Source: Planctomycetota bacterium
Lineage (GTDB): Bacteria; Planctomycetota; B15-G4; JADJEK01
Reading direction: 5' to 3'
Assembly: GCA_016709145.1 (NCBI GenBank)
Contig: JADJEK010000009.1
Location: 186,001 to 250,000 of the forward strand
DNA length: 64,000 nt
Made by a program: the position numbers and the translations under genes. The notes beneath the pieces are model-generated. The model worked only from the letters and a program-made list of their open reading frames with translations, had not been told where the DNA came from and did no database searches. Positions 41,985-52,450 of this stretch are shown here, piece by piece (the first letter of the stretch is position 1; every line of letters starts with the position of its first letter).

Positions 41985-43591
41985 GCGCCGGCTCCGGCGC
42001 TCGCACCCGGGCCGCCGCGCAGCAGCTTCTTCTCGCACTTGCCGCGGTCGTTGCGCGGGAGCGCGTCGAGGAACGACACGCGACGCGGGTACTTGTACGG
42101 CGCCAAGCGCGTCTTCACGAACGCTTGCAGTTCCTGCGCCAACGCGCTCGACGCGGAATGCGACGCGTTCACGACGACGAATGCTTCGGGCTTGACCAAA
42201 TCGTCTTCGGTGTAGCCGATCACGGCGACTTCGCGCACGGCCGGGTGCTGCAGCAGGCACGACTCGATCTCGAGCGGCGAGACGAAGATGCCGCCGACTT
42301 TCAGCATGTCGTCGGTGCGGCCCTCGTAGTGGAAGAAGGCGTCGGCATCGAGCCGGAACTGATCGGCCGTGACCACCCAATCGCCGAGGAACGTCGCGCG
42401 CGACTTCTCGCGCGCCGCGTAGTACTGCAGCGCGGCCGAGCCACCCTTGATCCACAGCGTTCCGGGCTCGCCCGCCGGAGCGTCCCTGCCGTCGGGGCCG
42501 ACCAGTCGCGCCTCGTAGCCAGGGACCAACGTGCCGAGCGTGCCGGGCCGGACCTTGCCCGGGTAGTTCGAGATGAAGACGTGGAACATCTCGGCCGAGC
42601 CGATGCCGTCGAGGATCTCCACACCGAACCGCGCGATGAAGCGGTGGTAGAGCTCGGGCGGCAACGCCTCTCCGGCCGACGTCGCGTAGCGCATGCCCTC
42701 GAAGTCCGCGCGCGCGGCGTTCTCGAGCGCGAGCAGGCCGTTCAGCGCCGTCGGCACCGCGCACAACACCGTCGGGTGGAAGCGTCGGATCTGATCGAGG
42801 ATCACGTCGGGCTTGCTCTTGTCCTGGAACAAGCCCACGCACGCGCCGGCCGCGAACGGGAACAACAAGTTGGTGCCGGTCGCGTACCCGAAGAACAGCT
42901 TCGGCACGCCGAGCGTGCGGTCGTTCGGCGTGAGTCGAAGCACGTCTTTCGCGTAGTGCTCGGCGTTGAACACGAAGTCGTGGTGGAAGTGGACCGCCGC
43001 CTTCGGTTTGCCGGTCGTGCCGGACGTGAACAGCCAGACGGCGACGTCGTCCTTCCACGTGTCGGCGACGTCGAGTCGATCGGGCTGCGAGGGGTGCGCC
43101 TCGTTCCAGTTCACGATCGTCGCGCGCGCTCCGGCCGGGGCCGAGGGCGTCGAGCCATGTTCGGTCACGAGCAGGGCTCGCAGGTGACGCGCTTGCGGCA
43201 GCACTTCGAGCATGCGCGGCGCGGAGTCGAGATCGCACAGCGCGACCTTCGCGCGCGTGTAGTCGAGGTAGTAGGCGTAATCGTCGGCGGGCAGCAGCGG
43301 GTTCACCGAACAGGCGATCGCGCCGATCTTGATCGCCGCGAACCACGCGGCGACCCACTCGAGTCCGTCGCCGATCGCGAGCAACACGCGCTGCTCGGGT
43401 TCGACGCCGAGGTCGATCAACAAGCGTCCAGCACGGTTGGTCGCCGCGACGACTTGCGCGTAGTCGTACTCGCGCACGCTGCCGTCACGACCTCGGCACC
43501 ACAGTGCTCGCGTGCGTCCACGTCCGGCCTCGAGGTTGTGCTCGAGGAAGTAGCGCACCATGTTGAACCGGTCGGGCAACGTGAACGTCAT
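41981..43591 (-). CDS. benzoate/aminobenzoate-CoA ligase family enzyme
   Basis: The 536-residue ANL superfamily enzyme has the P-loop 'WLFTSGTTGKPKAAVH', 'GIGSAEMFHVFISNYPGKVR', 'FHYEGRTDDMLKVGGIFVSP' and the C-terminal lysine motif 'LPRNDRGKCEKK'. The 'IGSAEMFHVFISN' segment is characteristic of benzoate-CoA and 2-aminobenzoate-CoA ligases. It makes an aroyl-CoA from acid, ATP and CoA in the cytoplasm. The ATG at 43591 was chosen because homologues begin 'FNMVRYFLEHNL' shortly after; the in-frame extension reads through a palindrome. It overlaps the creatininase-family gene. Confidence 0.85.
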   Translation of the reverse strand: MTFTLPDRFNMVRYFLEHNLEAGRGRTRALWCRGRDGSVREYDYAQVVAATNRAGRLLIDLGVEPEQRVLLAIGDGLEWVAAWFAAIKIGAIACSVNPLLPADDYAYYLDYTRAKVALCDLDSAPRMLEVLPQARHLRALLVTEHGSTPSAPAGARATIVNWNEAHPSQPDRLDVADTWKDDVAVWLFTSGTTGKPKAAVHFHHDFVFNAEHYAKDVLRLTPNDRTLGVPKLFFGYATGTNLLFPFAAGACVGLFQDKSKPDVILDQIRRFHPTVLCAVPTALNGLLALENAARADFEGMRYATSAGEALPPELYHRFIARFGVEILDGIGSAEMFHVFISNYPGKVRPGTLGTLVPGYEARLVGPDGRDAPAGEPGTLWIKGGSAALQYYAAREKSRATFLGDWVVTADQFRLDADAFFHYEGRTDDMLKVGGIFVSPLEIESCLLQHPAVREVAVIGYTEDDLVKPEAFVVVNASHSASSALAQELQAFVKTRLAPYKYPRRVSFLDALPRNDRGKCEKKLLRGGPGASAGAGA

Positions 43592-43624
43592 GGAGACCGT
43601 CCTTGGCGTGCGCTCAGAGGCGGG

Positions 43625-43655
43625 GAACCAATCGGGGGCCGCCCCCGATTGGTTC
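43625..43655. repeat. 31-base near-perfect palindrome
   Basis: Fifteen-base arms (43625-43639 and 43641-43655) are perfectly complementary around one C. It lies between the kynureninase-like and CoA ligase genes, on the transcript of both. It could attenuate transcription, protect the mRNA or be a REP-like repeat. No T-tract follows. Confidence 0.55.
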
Positions 43656-43823
43656 TCGGCCGAACCCACAGGGTGTCCGAGGCGGCGGCAGCCGCCGTAT
43701 TCACAGACGATTCGGCCATGCTCGGCCCCAACGACCCTTGCGTGGTTGAACAGGGCGGCGACTGCCGTCGCCGAGCAGCACCTCGTGAAGCCGAGAACGT
43801 GAATCCATCGGATTGAATCTCGT

Positions 43824-45011
43824 TCAGTACGCGGTCTTCGCGTTCATGTGCGCCGCATAGGCCTTCGTGTCCAGGATCGAACGGATCGCGTCGAGCGCGC
43901 GGTCGAGCTCTTCGTCGGTGTTGTAGAAGTGCGCCGACATGCGCACACCCGCGCCGGGTCGGAAGTCGCAGAGGATCTCGCGCCGATTGAGTTCCTGCGT
44001 CACCGCCTTGCCGAACGGGACGTCGAGCACGATGGTCCCGCCGCGCTTGGTCGAATCGCGCGGTGACTTCACGACCAATCCGAGGTCGTCGGCCTTCGCG
44101 ATCATGCGTTCGGTCTGTCGGACCGAATTGGCGCGGATCGCATCCACGCCGATCTCGGCGACGATCTTGTAACCGGTCTCGGCCGCGTACAACGCCGGCA
44201 CTCCCGGCGAGCCGTGCAAGAACCGACGCATGTCGTTCGCGTAGTGGATCGGGCCGACCTCGAACTCGAATGGGTGCTCGTGCGCGGCCCAGCCCGTGAT
44301 GCGCGGTTCGAGATTCGTGCGATGGTCCTTGCGCACGTACAGCCAGCCCGCGCCTGGGCCGCCGATCAGCCACTTCACGGAACCGCCGACCGCGAAGTCG
44401 ACTCCCCATTCTTCGAGGTGCAACGGCACCGTGCCGGCCGACTGGTAGCAATCGAGCACGACCATTGCGCCGACTTCGTGAGCGCGTCGCGTGATCGCCT
44501 GCGCGTCCTGGATGAACGCGGAGCGGAACAGGACGTGCGAGATCGGCACGAGCAAGGTGCGCTCGTCGATCGCGGCGAGGATCGCTTCGGTGTCGACGCC
44601 GATGCCATCGTGGCTCGGCACCATGACGACGTTCGCGCCGGCGCGGCGATGGGCTTCGCTGACGTACATCACCGACGGGAAGTTCATGTCGGTGTAGACC
44701 AGCTTGTTGCGCGGCGCCTCGAACTCGAAGCACGAGTAGATCAGCGCGATCGCGACCGAGACGTTCTGGTGCATCACGACCGAACCCGGGGCGACCCCGA
44801 GGATCGGAGCCAGCAAGTCGCCGGTGGTCAGCGGCTTGTCCCACCAGCCTTCCGACCAGGCACGGATGCCGCGGAAGTTCCATAGTTCGGCGTAGTCGTG
44901 CAGACGGTCGAACGTGCTGCGTGGCATCGCGCCGAGCGAGTGCGAGATCAGGTGCGTGCAGCGCTCGAGGATCGGGAATTCCTTGCGCCAATGGGCGAAG
45001 CTCGAGTTCAT
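43824..45011 (-). CDS. kynureninase-like PLP-dependent enzyme
   Basis: The 395-residue class V aminotransferase-fold protein has the PLP lysine in 'VGGSVKWLIGGPGAGWLYVR' (Lys213), closely matching the kynureninase 'K.lnGGPGa' motif, with 'VVLDCYQSAGTVPLHLEEWG' carrying the PLP-binding Asp. Kynureninase cleaves kynurenine to anthranilate and alanine. Its neighbours (aminobenzoate-CoA-ligase-like, creatininase-family, thioesterase) support an aromatic amine pathway. Other class V enzymes (e.g. isopenicillin epimerase-like) share parts of this pattern. The ATG at 45011 heads the cluster. Confidence 0.75.
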   Translation of the reverse strand: MNSSFAHWRKEFPILERCTHLISHSLGAMPRSTFDRLHDYAELWNFRGIRAWSEGWWDKPLTTGDLLAPILGVAPGSVVMHQNVSVAIALIYSCFEFEAPRNKLVYTDMNFPSVMYVSEAHRRAGANVVMVPSHDGIGVDTEAILAAIDERTLLVPISHVLFRSAFIQDAQAITRRAHEVGAMVVLDCYQSAGTVPLHLEEWGVDFAVGGSVKWLIGGPGAGWLYVRKDHRTNLEPRITGWAAHEHPFEFEVGPIHYANDMRRFLHGSPGVPALYAAETGYKIVAEIGVDAIRANSVRQTERMIAKADDLGLVVKSPRDSTKRGGTIVLDVPFGKAVTQELNRREILCDFRPGAGVRMSAHFYNTDEELDRALDAIRSILDTKAYAAHMNAKTAY

Positions 45012-45041
45012 GCGCGACGCTCCCGCGAACGAGGGGCGGGG

Positions 45042-45050
45042 ATTCTAACC
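45042..45050 (-). promoter_or_regulatory. -10-like TAGAAT before the kynureninase-like gene
   Basis: On the minus strand TAGAAT (45042-45047) is preceded by TGGT. It is 31 bases before the start codon and well placed for the cluster. No clear -35 is seen. Confidence 0.4.
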
Positions 45051-45075
45051 AACGGACGTGGACGCCGAGCGTGCG

Positions 45076-45104
45076 TTGACCGTTCCCCGGGGCTGGGTTA
45101 TCGT
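45076..45104 (+). promoter_or_regulatory. sigma-70-type promoter (TTGACC-17-TATCGT)
   Basis: TTGACC at 45076-45081 and TATCGT at 45099-45104 with exactly 17 bases between. It would give a ~100-base leader for the secreted dehydrogenase-like gene at 45212. It is the best promoter match in the window. Confidence 0.6.
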
Positions 45105-45211
45105 TCCCGCGGTCGTCGCCGCCCGATTCCCCGAACCTTGCGGGGGCCGCACGACGTCCAACGACCCGCTCCTCGCTCCCGACCCGTCCCCACATCCAGG
45201 AGAAGTCCCTC

Positions 45212-46771
45212 ATGCTCAAGCTCACGGCGACCCTCGCCGCGCTCGGCGTTCTCGTCGGCACCGCGATCGCGGCGCCTCCGACCGCTCTCACGACCGTGCG
45301 TATCGCAGCCGGCCTGTCGTCCCCCGTCTACGCCACGGCCGCGCCGGGCGACGAGACGCGCATCTTCATCGTCGAGCAGGCGGGTCGCATCAAGATCCTG
45401 AAGAACGGTCTGCTGAATGCGACGGCGTTCCTCGACATCGCGACGCCGAAGGTCCTCTCGGGCGGTGAACGCGGATTGCTCGGTCTCGCGTTCCATCCCG
45501 CGTATGCGACGAATGGACACTTCTTCGTCTACTACACGCGCAAGACCGACGGCGCGCTCGTGGTCGAGCGCTACACGCGCTTGACGGACGACACCGCCGA
45601 CGCGACCACGGGAACGGTCGTCTTCGGCCCGGTCGCGCACCCGACGAACACGAACCACAACGGCGGCTGCATTCAATTCGGTCCGGATGGCTACCTGTAC
45701 ATCGGAACCGGCGACGGCGGCGGCGGCGGCGACACGCCCTGCAACGCGCAGAAGGGCACGACGTACCTCGGCAAGATCGTGCGTATCGACCCGGACAACT
45801 GGACGGTTCCCCCGGCCACGAATCCGTTCGTCTCGCCGACCGACGGCATCCTCGATCTGATCTGGGCGACCGGTGTCCGCAATCCGTGGCGCTGGAGCTT
45901 CGACCGGGAGACCGGCGACCTCCACCTCGCCGACGTCGGGCAGAACGCCGTCGAAGAGATCAACTTCGTGCCGGCGGGTACGGGTTCCGGTGCAAACTTC
46001 GGTTGGAAGATCATGGAAGGCAACAACTGCTTCGGGACGAGCAGCTGCCCGGTCGGAACTCCGGCCTGCAACGACCCGATCTTCACCGACCCGATCCACA
46101 CGTACCAGCACAACGCGGCTGGCGGGTTTTCGATCACCGGTGGCTACGTCTACCGCGGATGCGCGATCCCGGATCTGAAGGGCACGTACTTCTTCGCCGA
46201 CTACGTCTCGAACAAGATTTGGTCCTACAAGGTCGTCGGCGGCGCGGTCACGGCGCTCACGGTCCGTACGACCGAACTCGACCCGGCGGGCGCGGCCACG
46301 ATCACGTCCGTGAGCTCGTTCGGTGAAGACGCTTGCGGTGAGATCCTGATCTGCGACCTCAACGGCGAAGTCTTCAAGATCGTCCCGGCCACGACCCCGG
46401 CCGCCGGCGTCGATCTCGGCAGTGGCGAGGTCGCGTTCAACGGTCAGTCGCCGACGCTCGCCGTCTGCGGACTGCTCGATACGGGTAACACCGCGGACTT
46501 CAGCCTGAAGACGGCGCCCGCGAACAAGACGATGGTGCTGTTCGTCGGTTTGTCGCAGAACCCGATTCCGCTGTTCGGCGGCACGTTCGTCCCGGCGCTG
46601 CCTGCGCCGCTGATCGTTCCGCTGAGCACCGGACCCACGGGTGAGTTCACCTTCCCGATCCCGGGTGGTGGTGGGCCGATCGACTTGTACGTCCAGGGCT
46701 TGATCGACGACGTCGGTGCGTCCGACGACGTCACGCTCACGAACGCGGTGAAGCTGCAGTTCCAGAGCTGA
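45212..46771 (+). CDS. exported PQQ-type sugar dehydrogenase-like propeller protein
   Basis: The 519-residue protein has a signal peptide (MLKLTATLAALGVLVGTAIA). Its propeller (about 25-390) has GSDH-family motifs: 'RIFIVEQAGRIKIL', 'GERGLLGLAFHPAYATNGHF', 'NHNGGCIQFGPDGYLYIGTGDGG', 'GVRNPWRWSFDRETGDLHLADVGQNAVEEI' (in parts) and 'GGYVYRG'. These match soluble glucose/sorbosone dehydrogenases that use PQQ. The last ~125 residues ('VDLGSGEVAFNGQSPTLAVC' to 'TLTNAVKLQFQS') are the beta-rich module shared with other secreted proteins here. The substrate is unknown; it may be non-catalytic. A strong promoter precedes it and a hairpin follows. Confidence 0.85.
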   Translation: MLKLTATLAALGVLVGTAIAAPPTALTTVRIAAGLSSPVYATAAPGDETRIFIVEQAGRIKILKNGLLNATAFLDIATPKVLSGGERGLLGLAFHPAYATNGHFFVYYTRKTDGALVVERYTRLTDDTADATTGTVVFGPVAHPTNTNHNGGCIQFGPDGYLYIGTGDGGGGGDTPCNAQKGTTYLGKIVRIDPDNWTVPPATNPFVSPTDGILDLIWATGVRNPWRWSFDRETGDLHLADVGQNAVEEINFVPAGTGSGANFGWKIMEGNNCFGTSSCPVGTPACNDPIFTDPIHTYQHNAAGGFSITGGYVYRGCAIPDLKGTYFFADYVSNKIWSYKVVGGAVTALTVRTTELDPAGAATITSVSSFGEDACGEILICDLNGEVFKIVPATTPAAGVDLGSGEVAFNGQSPTLAVCGLLDTGNTADFSLKTAPANKTMVLFVGLSQNPIPLFGGTFVPALPAPLIVPLSTGPTGEFTFPIPGGGGPIDLYVQGLIDDVGASDDVTLTNAVKLQFQS

Positions 46772-46801
46772 TCGATCCCCCGCTCGACGATTCGAACGCG
46801 C

Positions 46802-46835
46802 AAGGCCGCGCATCCGACCTCGGATGCGCGGCCTT
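46802..46835. terminator. perfect 16-bp hairpin between convergent genes
   Basis: Arms 46802-46817 and 46820-46835 pair perfectly, followed on the plus strand by GTGTCGTC. It ends the dehydrogenase-like transcript and probably also the convergent RNase-like gene. Confidence 0.65.
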
Positions 46836-46895
46836 GTGTCGTCAGGGCGAGCGCGACCGCGGGGCCGCGTCGCGAGCCGATCCGATCCGAGCCGA

Positions 46896-48284
46896 TCAGT
46901 CCAACTCCACGCGCTCGAGGTACCTCGGCGTGTACGTCGGGAACTTCAGTTCCTGCTCGAGGCGTACGGCCATTGCCGCGAGAGCCTCCGGTTCGCCGTG
47001 CACGAGGAACGTGCGCCGCGGCGGTCGATCGGTCGTCTTCAGCCACTGCACGATCTCGTTGGAGTCGCCGTGGGCCGACAGACCGCGGATCGATGCGACT
47101 TGCGCCCGGACCGGGATGTCGACGCCGAACATGCGAACGTAGCGCGCGCCTTCGATCAGCGCCCGGCCGCGCGTTCCGACGGCTTGGTAGCCGACGAGCA
47201 GCACGAGGTTGTTCGGATCGGGAAGTCGTTGGGCGAGGTGATGGACGACGCGGCCGCCGCTCGCCATGCCGCTCGACGAGATGAAGATCGCGGGGCCCTT
47301 CAACGCGTTCAGTCGCTTGCTGTCGTCGCGACTGCGCACGAGTTGGATGTCGCGCGTGCGGATCGGACACAGGTTCGCGTCCTCCAGCACGTCCTTCCGC
47401 ACGTTCAACTCGTCGCAGTAGCGCGAGTAGATCTCGACCGAGTCGGTCGCCATCGGACTGTCGACGTACACGGGCGCCGTCGGGATGCGGCCCGACTCCA
47501 TCAAGGTGCGCAGCCAGTACAGGACGATCGTGGTGCGACCGATCGCGAACGCGGGAATCACCACGACGCCGCGGTTGCGCAGCACCGGAGCGAGGATGCG
47601 TTCGAGCTGAGCGGAGATCGGGGTCGGCTCCTCGACGCGGCCGCCGTACGTCGACTCGACCACGAGGTGGTCGATCCCCTTCGGCAGCGGCGCGGGCGGG
47701 CCCATGACCGCGCAGTCGTAGCCGCCGACGTCGCCGGAGAAGACGACACGCTGGCCACCCGCCTCGATCTCCGCGAAGGCGGCGCCGACGATGTGACCCG
47801 TCGGGCGCAACGTGACGCGCATGCCCGGGACCAGTTCCGCGGGCGTGCCGTAGGCGACGACGTGGCGCTTGCGCAGTGCATGTTCGGCTTCGACTTCGGT
47901 GTAGAGCGGCAGTGCCGGGTGATGGCGCGAGTAACCGCGCTTGTTGGCGAACGCCGCTTCCTCTTCCTGCAGTCGGGCGCTGTCGGGCAACGTCAGCGCG
48001 AGGATGTCCGCGGTGGCGGGGGTGCAAAAGACCGGCCCCGCGAAGCCTTGGCGGACCAAGCGCGGCAGGTACCCGCAATGGTCGATGTGACCGTGCGTCA
48101 GCAGGACCGCGTCGATGCGCGCCGGCGCGACCGGCAGATCGTCCCAGTTGCGGCTGCGCAGCTCTTTCAGGCCCTGGAACAATCCGGCATCGATCAGCAG
48201 CCGCTTCCCGGCGTGTTCGAACAGGAATCGCGAGCCGGTGACGGTTCCGGCGGCGCCGAGGAATTGGATCGACGGTTTCGGCAT
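46896..48284 (-). CDS. metallo-beta-lactamase/beta-CASP RNase-like protein
   Basis: The 462-residue protein has the MBL metal motif 'LTHGHIDHCGYLPRL', 'PTGHIVGAAFAEIEAGGQRV' and 'FSGDVGG', followed by a beta-CASP region and an RMMBL-like C-terminus ('GLSAHGDSNEIVQWL', 'FLVHGEPEALAAMAVRL'). This is the architecture of CPSF73-like bacterial RNases (YsH1/EXO family). It should cut RNA in the cytoplasm. The ATG at 48284 has no Shine-Dalgarno but lies 7 bases after an extended -10 box. Confidence 0.88.
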   Translation of the reverse strand: MPKPSIQFLGAAGTVTGSRFLFEHAGKRLLIDAGLFQGLKELRSRNWDDLPVAPARIDAVLLTHGHIDHCGYLPRLVRQGFAGPVFCTPATADILALTLPDSARLQEEEAAFANKRGYSRHHPALPLYTEVEAEHALRKRHVVAYGTPAELVPGMRVTLRPTGHIVGAAFAEIEAGGQRVVFSGDVGGYDCAVMGPPAPLPKGIDHLVVESTYGGRVEEPTPISAQLERILAPVLRNRGVVVIPAFAIGRTTIVLYWLRTLMESGRIPTAPVYVDSPMATDSVEIYSRYCDELNVRKDVLEDANLCPIRTRDIQLVRSRDDSKRLNALKGPAIFISSSGMASGGRVVHHLAQRLPDPNNLVLLVGYQAVGTRGRALIEGARYVRMFGVDIPVRAQVASIRGLSAHGDSNEIVQWLKTTDRPPRRTFLVHGEPEALAAMAVRLEQELKFPTYTPRYLERVELD

Positions 48285-48291
48285 GGCGCGG

Positions 48292-48300
48292 AGTCTAGCA
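48292..48300 (-). promoter_or_regulatory. extended -10 box (TGCTAGACT) next to the RNase-like start
   Basis: On the minus strand TGCTAGACT occupies 48292-48300; the ATG at 48284 is 7 bases further. With no ribosome-binding site, a leaderless mRNA is likely. Confidence 0.45.
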
Positions 48301-48410
48301 GCGCTTCCGTCGCCGATCGGAAGTCGTCCCGGGGCCCGCGGGAACGCCCCGCGGTGGTTGCCCGACGCGCCGCCGTCACTACAGATCGCCACGGCGGGCC
48401 TCGCGGCGTC

Positions 48411-48439
48411 TTGATCCACGCGGAGACGACCCCTAGAGT
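48411..48439 (+). promoter_or_regulatory. sigma-70-type promoter (TTGATC-17-TAGAGT)
   Basis: TTGATC at 48411-48416 and TAGAGT at 48434-48439 with a 17-base spacer. It should drive the HEAT-repeat gene at 48580 with a ~135-base leader. Confidence 0.55.
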
Positions 48440-48579
48440 TCCGCCGCCCTCGTCCAGGTCGAGCGAAGTGCTTGTGCTCCGGTCACCTACACCAAGGGGT
48501 CCCGGACGCTCGCGCGGTCGGCGCTCGCGAACGGTCGAGCAGTGGTTCTCGCGTACCTCGCGTACCTAGGAGTCTCGGA

Positions 48580-50574
48580 ATGCGGTTCAGTGTGACGCTC
48601 CCGTCGCTCGCGGCTGTTTGCATCGTCGCGTCGCTCTGCGCGACGTCCAGCGCAGCGGAGTTCAAGAACGATCGGGACCGCGTGCGTCAGCTCGCGAACA
48701 CCGTCGCCACCGGCGAGTGGACCGAACGCCAGGAAGCGCTCGGCGCGCTGGTCGACGAGCACGGCCCGTTCGCCGTGAACGGGCTGCTGCGATGGATCGG
48801 CACGAACGCCGACATCGATGCGCGCGAAAAGGCCGTGTACGCGATGCGCCGCCTCAAGGGCGACGCGGTGTTGGCCATGCTCGCGGCGCTGCACTCCGAC
48901 GACGCGATGGTGCGTCGCAACCTTTGCCTCGTGCTCGAAGTCGCCGGCGACGCGCGCTGCGTGCCGGCACTGACGACGCTTGCTGCGAACGACGTCGACG
49001 TCATCGTGCGGCAAATGGCGTCCGCCGCGCTCGCGAAGCTCGGCGGCAGCGCCGGCGACGCGGCATCGGCGTGGAAGCAACTCGCGATTCACGCGCTCGG
49101 CGCCCGCCCGGCCGACGATGGCGCGAACGCGGTGTTCTTCTGGAACGGCAAGGAAGTCGCGAGTCGCGCCTGCACGCCGGAGATCTACGGCCCGGCGTAC
49201 GCGCGTCTGTTCGCCGAGGAAGCGATCAAGCTCGCCCCGTCCGACGTCGACGCGCAGCGCTCGCTGCTCGCGGCGTACGCGGCGCTGTTGAAGGCGATCG
49301 AACCGCTCGGTCCGGCGCCGGATGCTCCGGCCGCGGCTGCCGACGAAGGCTCGGGCGACGAAGTCGAAGAAGCCGGCGAATCGGAGTCGTCCGAGGAGTC
49401 CGAGGACTCCGACGAGGAAATGACCGAAGCCGATGGCGGCAACGGTCAGGACGACGCCGGCGAAGGCGAAGGCGCGGAAGAGGAAGTCGAAGAAGTCGAG
49501 GTCGCCCCGGCCGTCACGCTCGACGAAGCCGACGCGCTGGCCTGGCGCTCGCTGCAGCCTCTGATTTCCGACTTGCTGCGTCTCGGCGGAGCCATGGGAC
49601 CGCGCGCCAAGGGCGCTGCCGCGGACATCGCGGTCGAGCCGATGGCGGGCGCGACGGATCTGCTGCGCAGCCCGGACAAGCGCTACCGCTACATGGCGGC
49701 CCTGTCGCTCGCACGCGGCGGCGCGTCGCAAGACGTGGTGACGGCGTTGGCCGATGCGATCGCCGAAGGATCCGTGCGCCAAGTGCTCGTGATCAGCGAC
49801 GACCCGGCCGAGATCAACGAACTGGTCGCGATGATCGACACGCGCGAACGCGATGCGGTCGGCGAGAAGACCGGCGCGATGGGCATCGTCCGCGCGAAGG
49901 AGAGCCCGAAGGACTGCGTGATCATCCGGACGTCCGTGAAGGACGTTCCGGCCGATCACATCGTCGGGATCCTCGCGCGCGACGTCCGCACCAAGGATTG
50001 CGCGGTCGTGTTGATCTGCACCGAGTCGGAGCGTGAGCGCATCGCCGGCATGTTCGGCGACAAAGTCGCGGCGGTCCTCGCCGCGCCGGTGTCGAAGGGC
50101 ATGCTCGAGCCGGCGCTCGCCGCCGCGTTCGACAAGGCCAAGCTGAACGACGAGCGCATCGCGGCCGACGACTTCGCGCACAAGGCCGCTGAGGCGCTGG
50201 CGAAGCTCGACGCGCAGTCGCTGCGCCCCGCGACTTCCGCTCTGATCGGAGCGGTTGGTCGCGAAGACGCGGTCCAAGTCCCGGCGCTGATGGCGCTCGC
50301 GAAGCTCGGCGCTCCGGAAGCCGAAGGAGCGGCGCTCGGCGTGTTCTTGAACGCGTCGGCCTCCGCCGACGCGCGGGTCGCGGCGGCGACCGCGCTCGGT
50401 GGCGTTCTCGAGGAGAACACGGGCACCGCTGGTTCGATCACCGCGTTGCGTGGCGCCCTCGACAGTGCGGATGCGTCCCTGCGTGGCGCGGCGGCTCTCG
50501 CGCTCGGCGGCGCCAAGGCGCTGTCGCTCGCGGACCGCTCCGCGATGTTGCTCGCTCGCGCCGTGAAGTACTGA
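48580..50574 (+). CDS. exported HEAT-repeat protein with receiver-like segment
   Basis: The 664-residue protein has a signal peptide (RFSVTLPSLAAVCIVASLCATSSAA). HEAT repeats come first ('AREKAVYAMRRLKGDAVLAM', 'VVRQMASAALAKLGGS'-like units), then a very acidic linker (about 252-310, many Glu/Asp/Ser). Residues ~397-522 resemble a degenerate response-regulator receiver ('QVLVISDDPAEINELVAMID' to 'VAAVLAAPVSKGMLEPALAAAF'). More HEAT repeats end the protein ('DARVAAATALGGVLEEN'). The ATG at 48580 has TAGGAG upstream. The role is unknown; a protein-binding scaffold in the envelope is inferred. Confidence 0.75.
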   Translation: MRFSVTLPSLAAVCIVASLCATSSAAEFKNDRDRVRQLANTVATGEWTERQEALGALVDEHGPFAVNGLLRWIGTNADIDAREKAVYAMRRLKGDAVLAMLAALHSDDAMVRRNLCLVLEVAGDARCVPALTTLAANDVDVIVRQMASAALAKLGGSAGDAASAWKQLAIHALGARPADDGANAVFFWNGKEVASRACTPEIYGPAYARLFAEEAIKLAPSDVDAQRSLLAAYAALLKAIEPLGPAPDAPAAAADEGSGDEVEEAGESESSEESEDSDEEMTEADGGNGQDDAGEGEGAEEEVEEVEVAPAVTLDEADALAWRSLQPLISDLLRLGGAMGPRAKGAAADIAVEPMAGATDLLRSPDKRYRYMAALSLARGGASQDVVTALADAIAEGSVRQVLVISDDPAEINELVAMIDTRERDAVGEKTGAMGIVRAKESPKDCVIIRTSVKDVPADHIVGILARDVRTKDCAVVLICTESERERIAGMFGDKVAAVLAAPVSKGMLEPALAAAFDKAKLNDERIAADDFAHKAAEALAKLDAQSLRPATSALIGAVGREDAVQVPALMALAKLGAPEAEGAALGVFLNASASADARVAAATALGGVLEENTGTAGSITALRGALDSADASLRGAAALALGGAKALSLADRSAMLLARAVKY

Positions 50575-50647
50575 GATTCACCCGCGACGATCCGCCTGCG
50601 CGAGAGCGCGGCGATGGATCGGACGCGGTCGTTCGAGTCGGAGTCGA

Positions 50648-50703
50648 CGGAACGCGAAGAAGGCCTGGTGCGGATCCCCGCACCAGGCCTTCTTCGCGTT
50701 CCG
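50648..50703. terminator. perfect 26-bp hairpin between convergent genes
   Basis: Arms 50648-50673 and 50678-50703 are fully complementary around an ATCC loop. It separates the HEAT-repeat gene and the convergent helicase gene. It is the strongest hairpin in the window and a likely two-way terminator. Confidence 0.7.
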
Positions 50704-50777
50704 CTTGGCTCGTGTTCCGATGGAACTGGTCGCAGGTGACCCAGCGGCGCGCGTCGGCGTTCGGCAGGCCGCTCGAA

Positions 50778-52334
<1,557 letters not shown>

Positions 52335-52450
52335 GCGGAGACTTTCGGGACTCCGGACGCGGAAGTCAAACGCCCAATCGTCACGACGTCTTCCCAGCCC
52401 ATCGCCAGCGCGGCAATCTGCTCCGCGGTTCGAGGCTTCGGAGTCGATCC

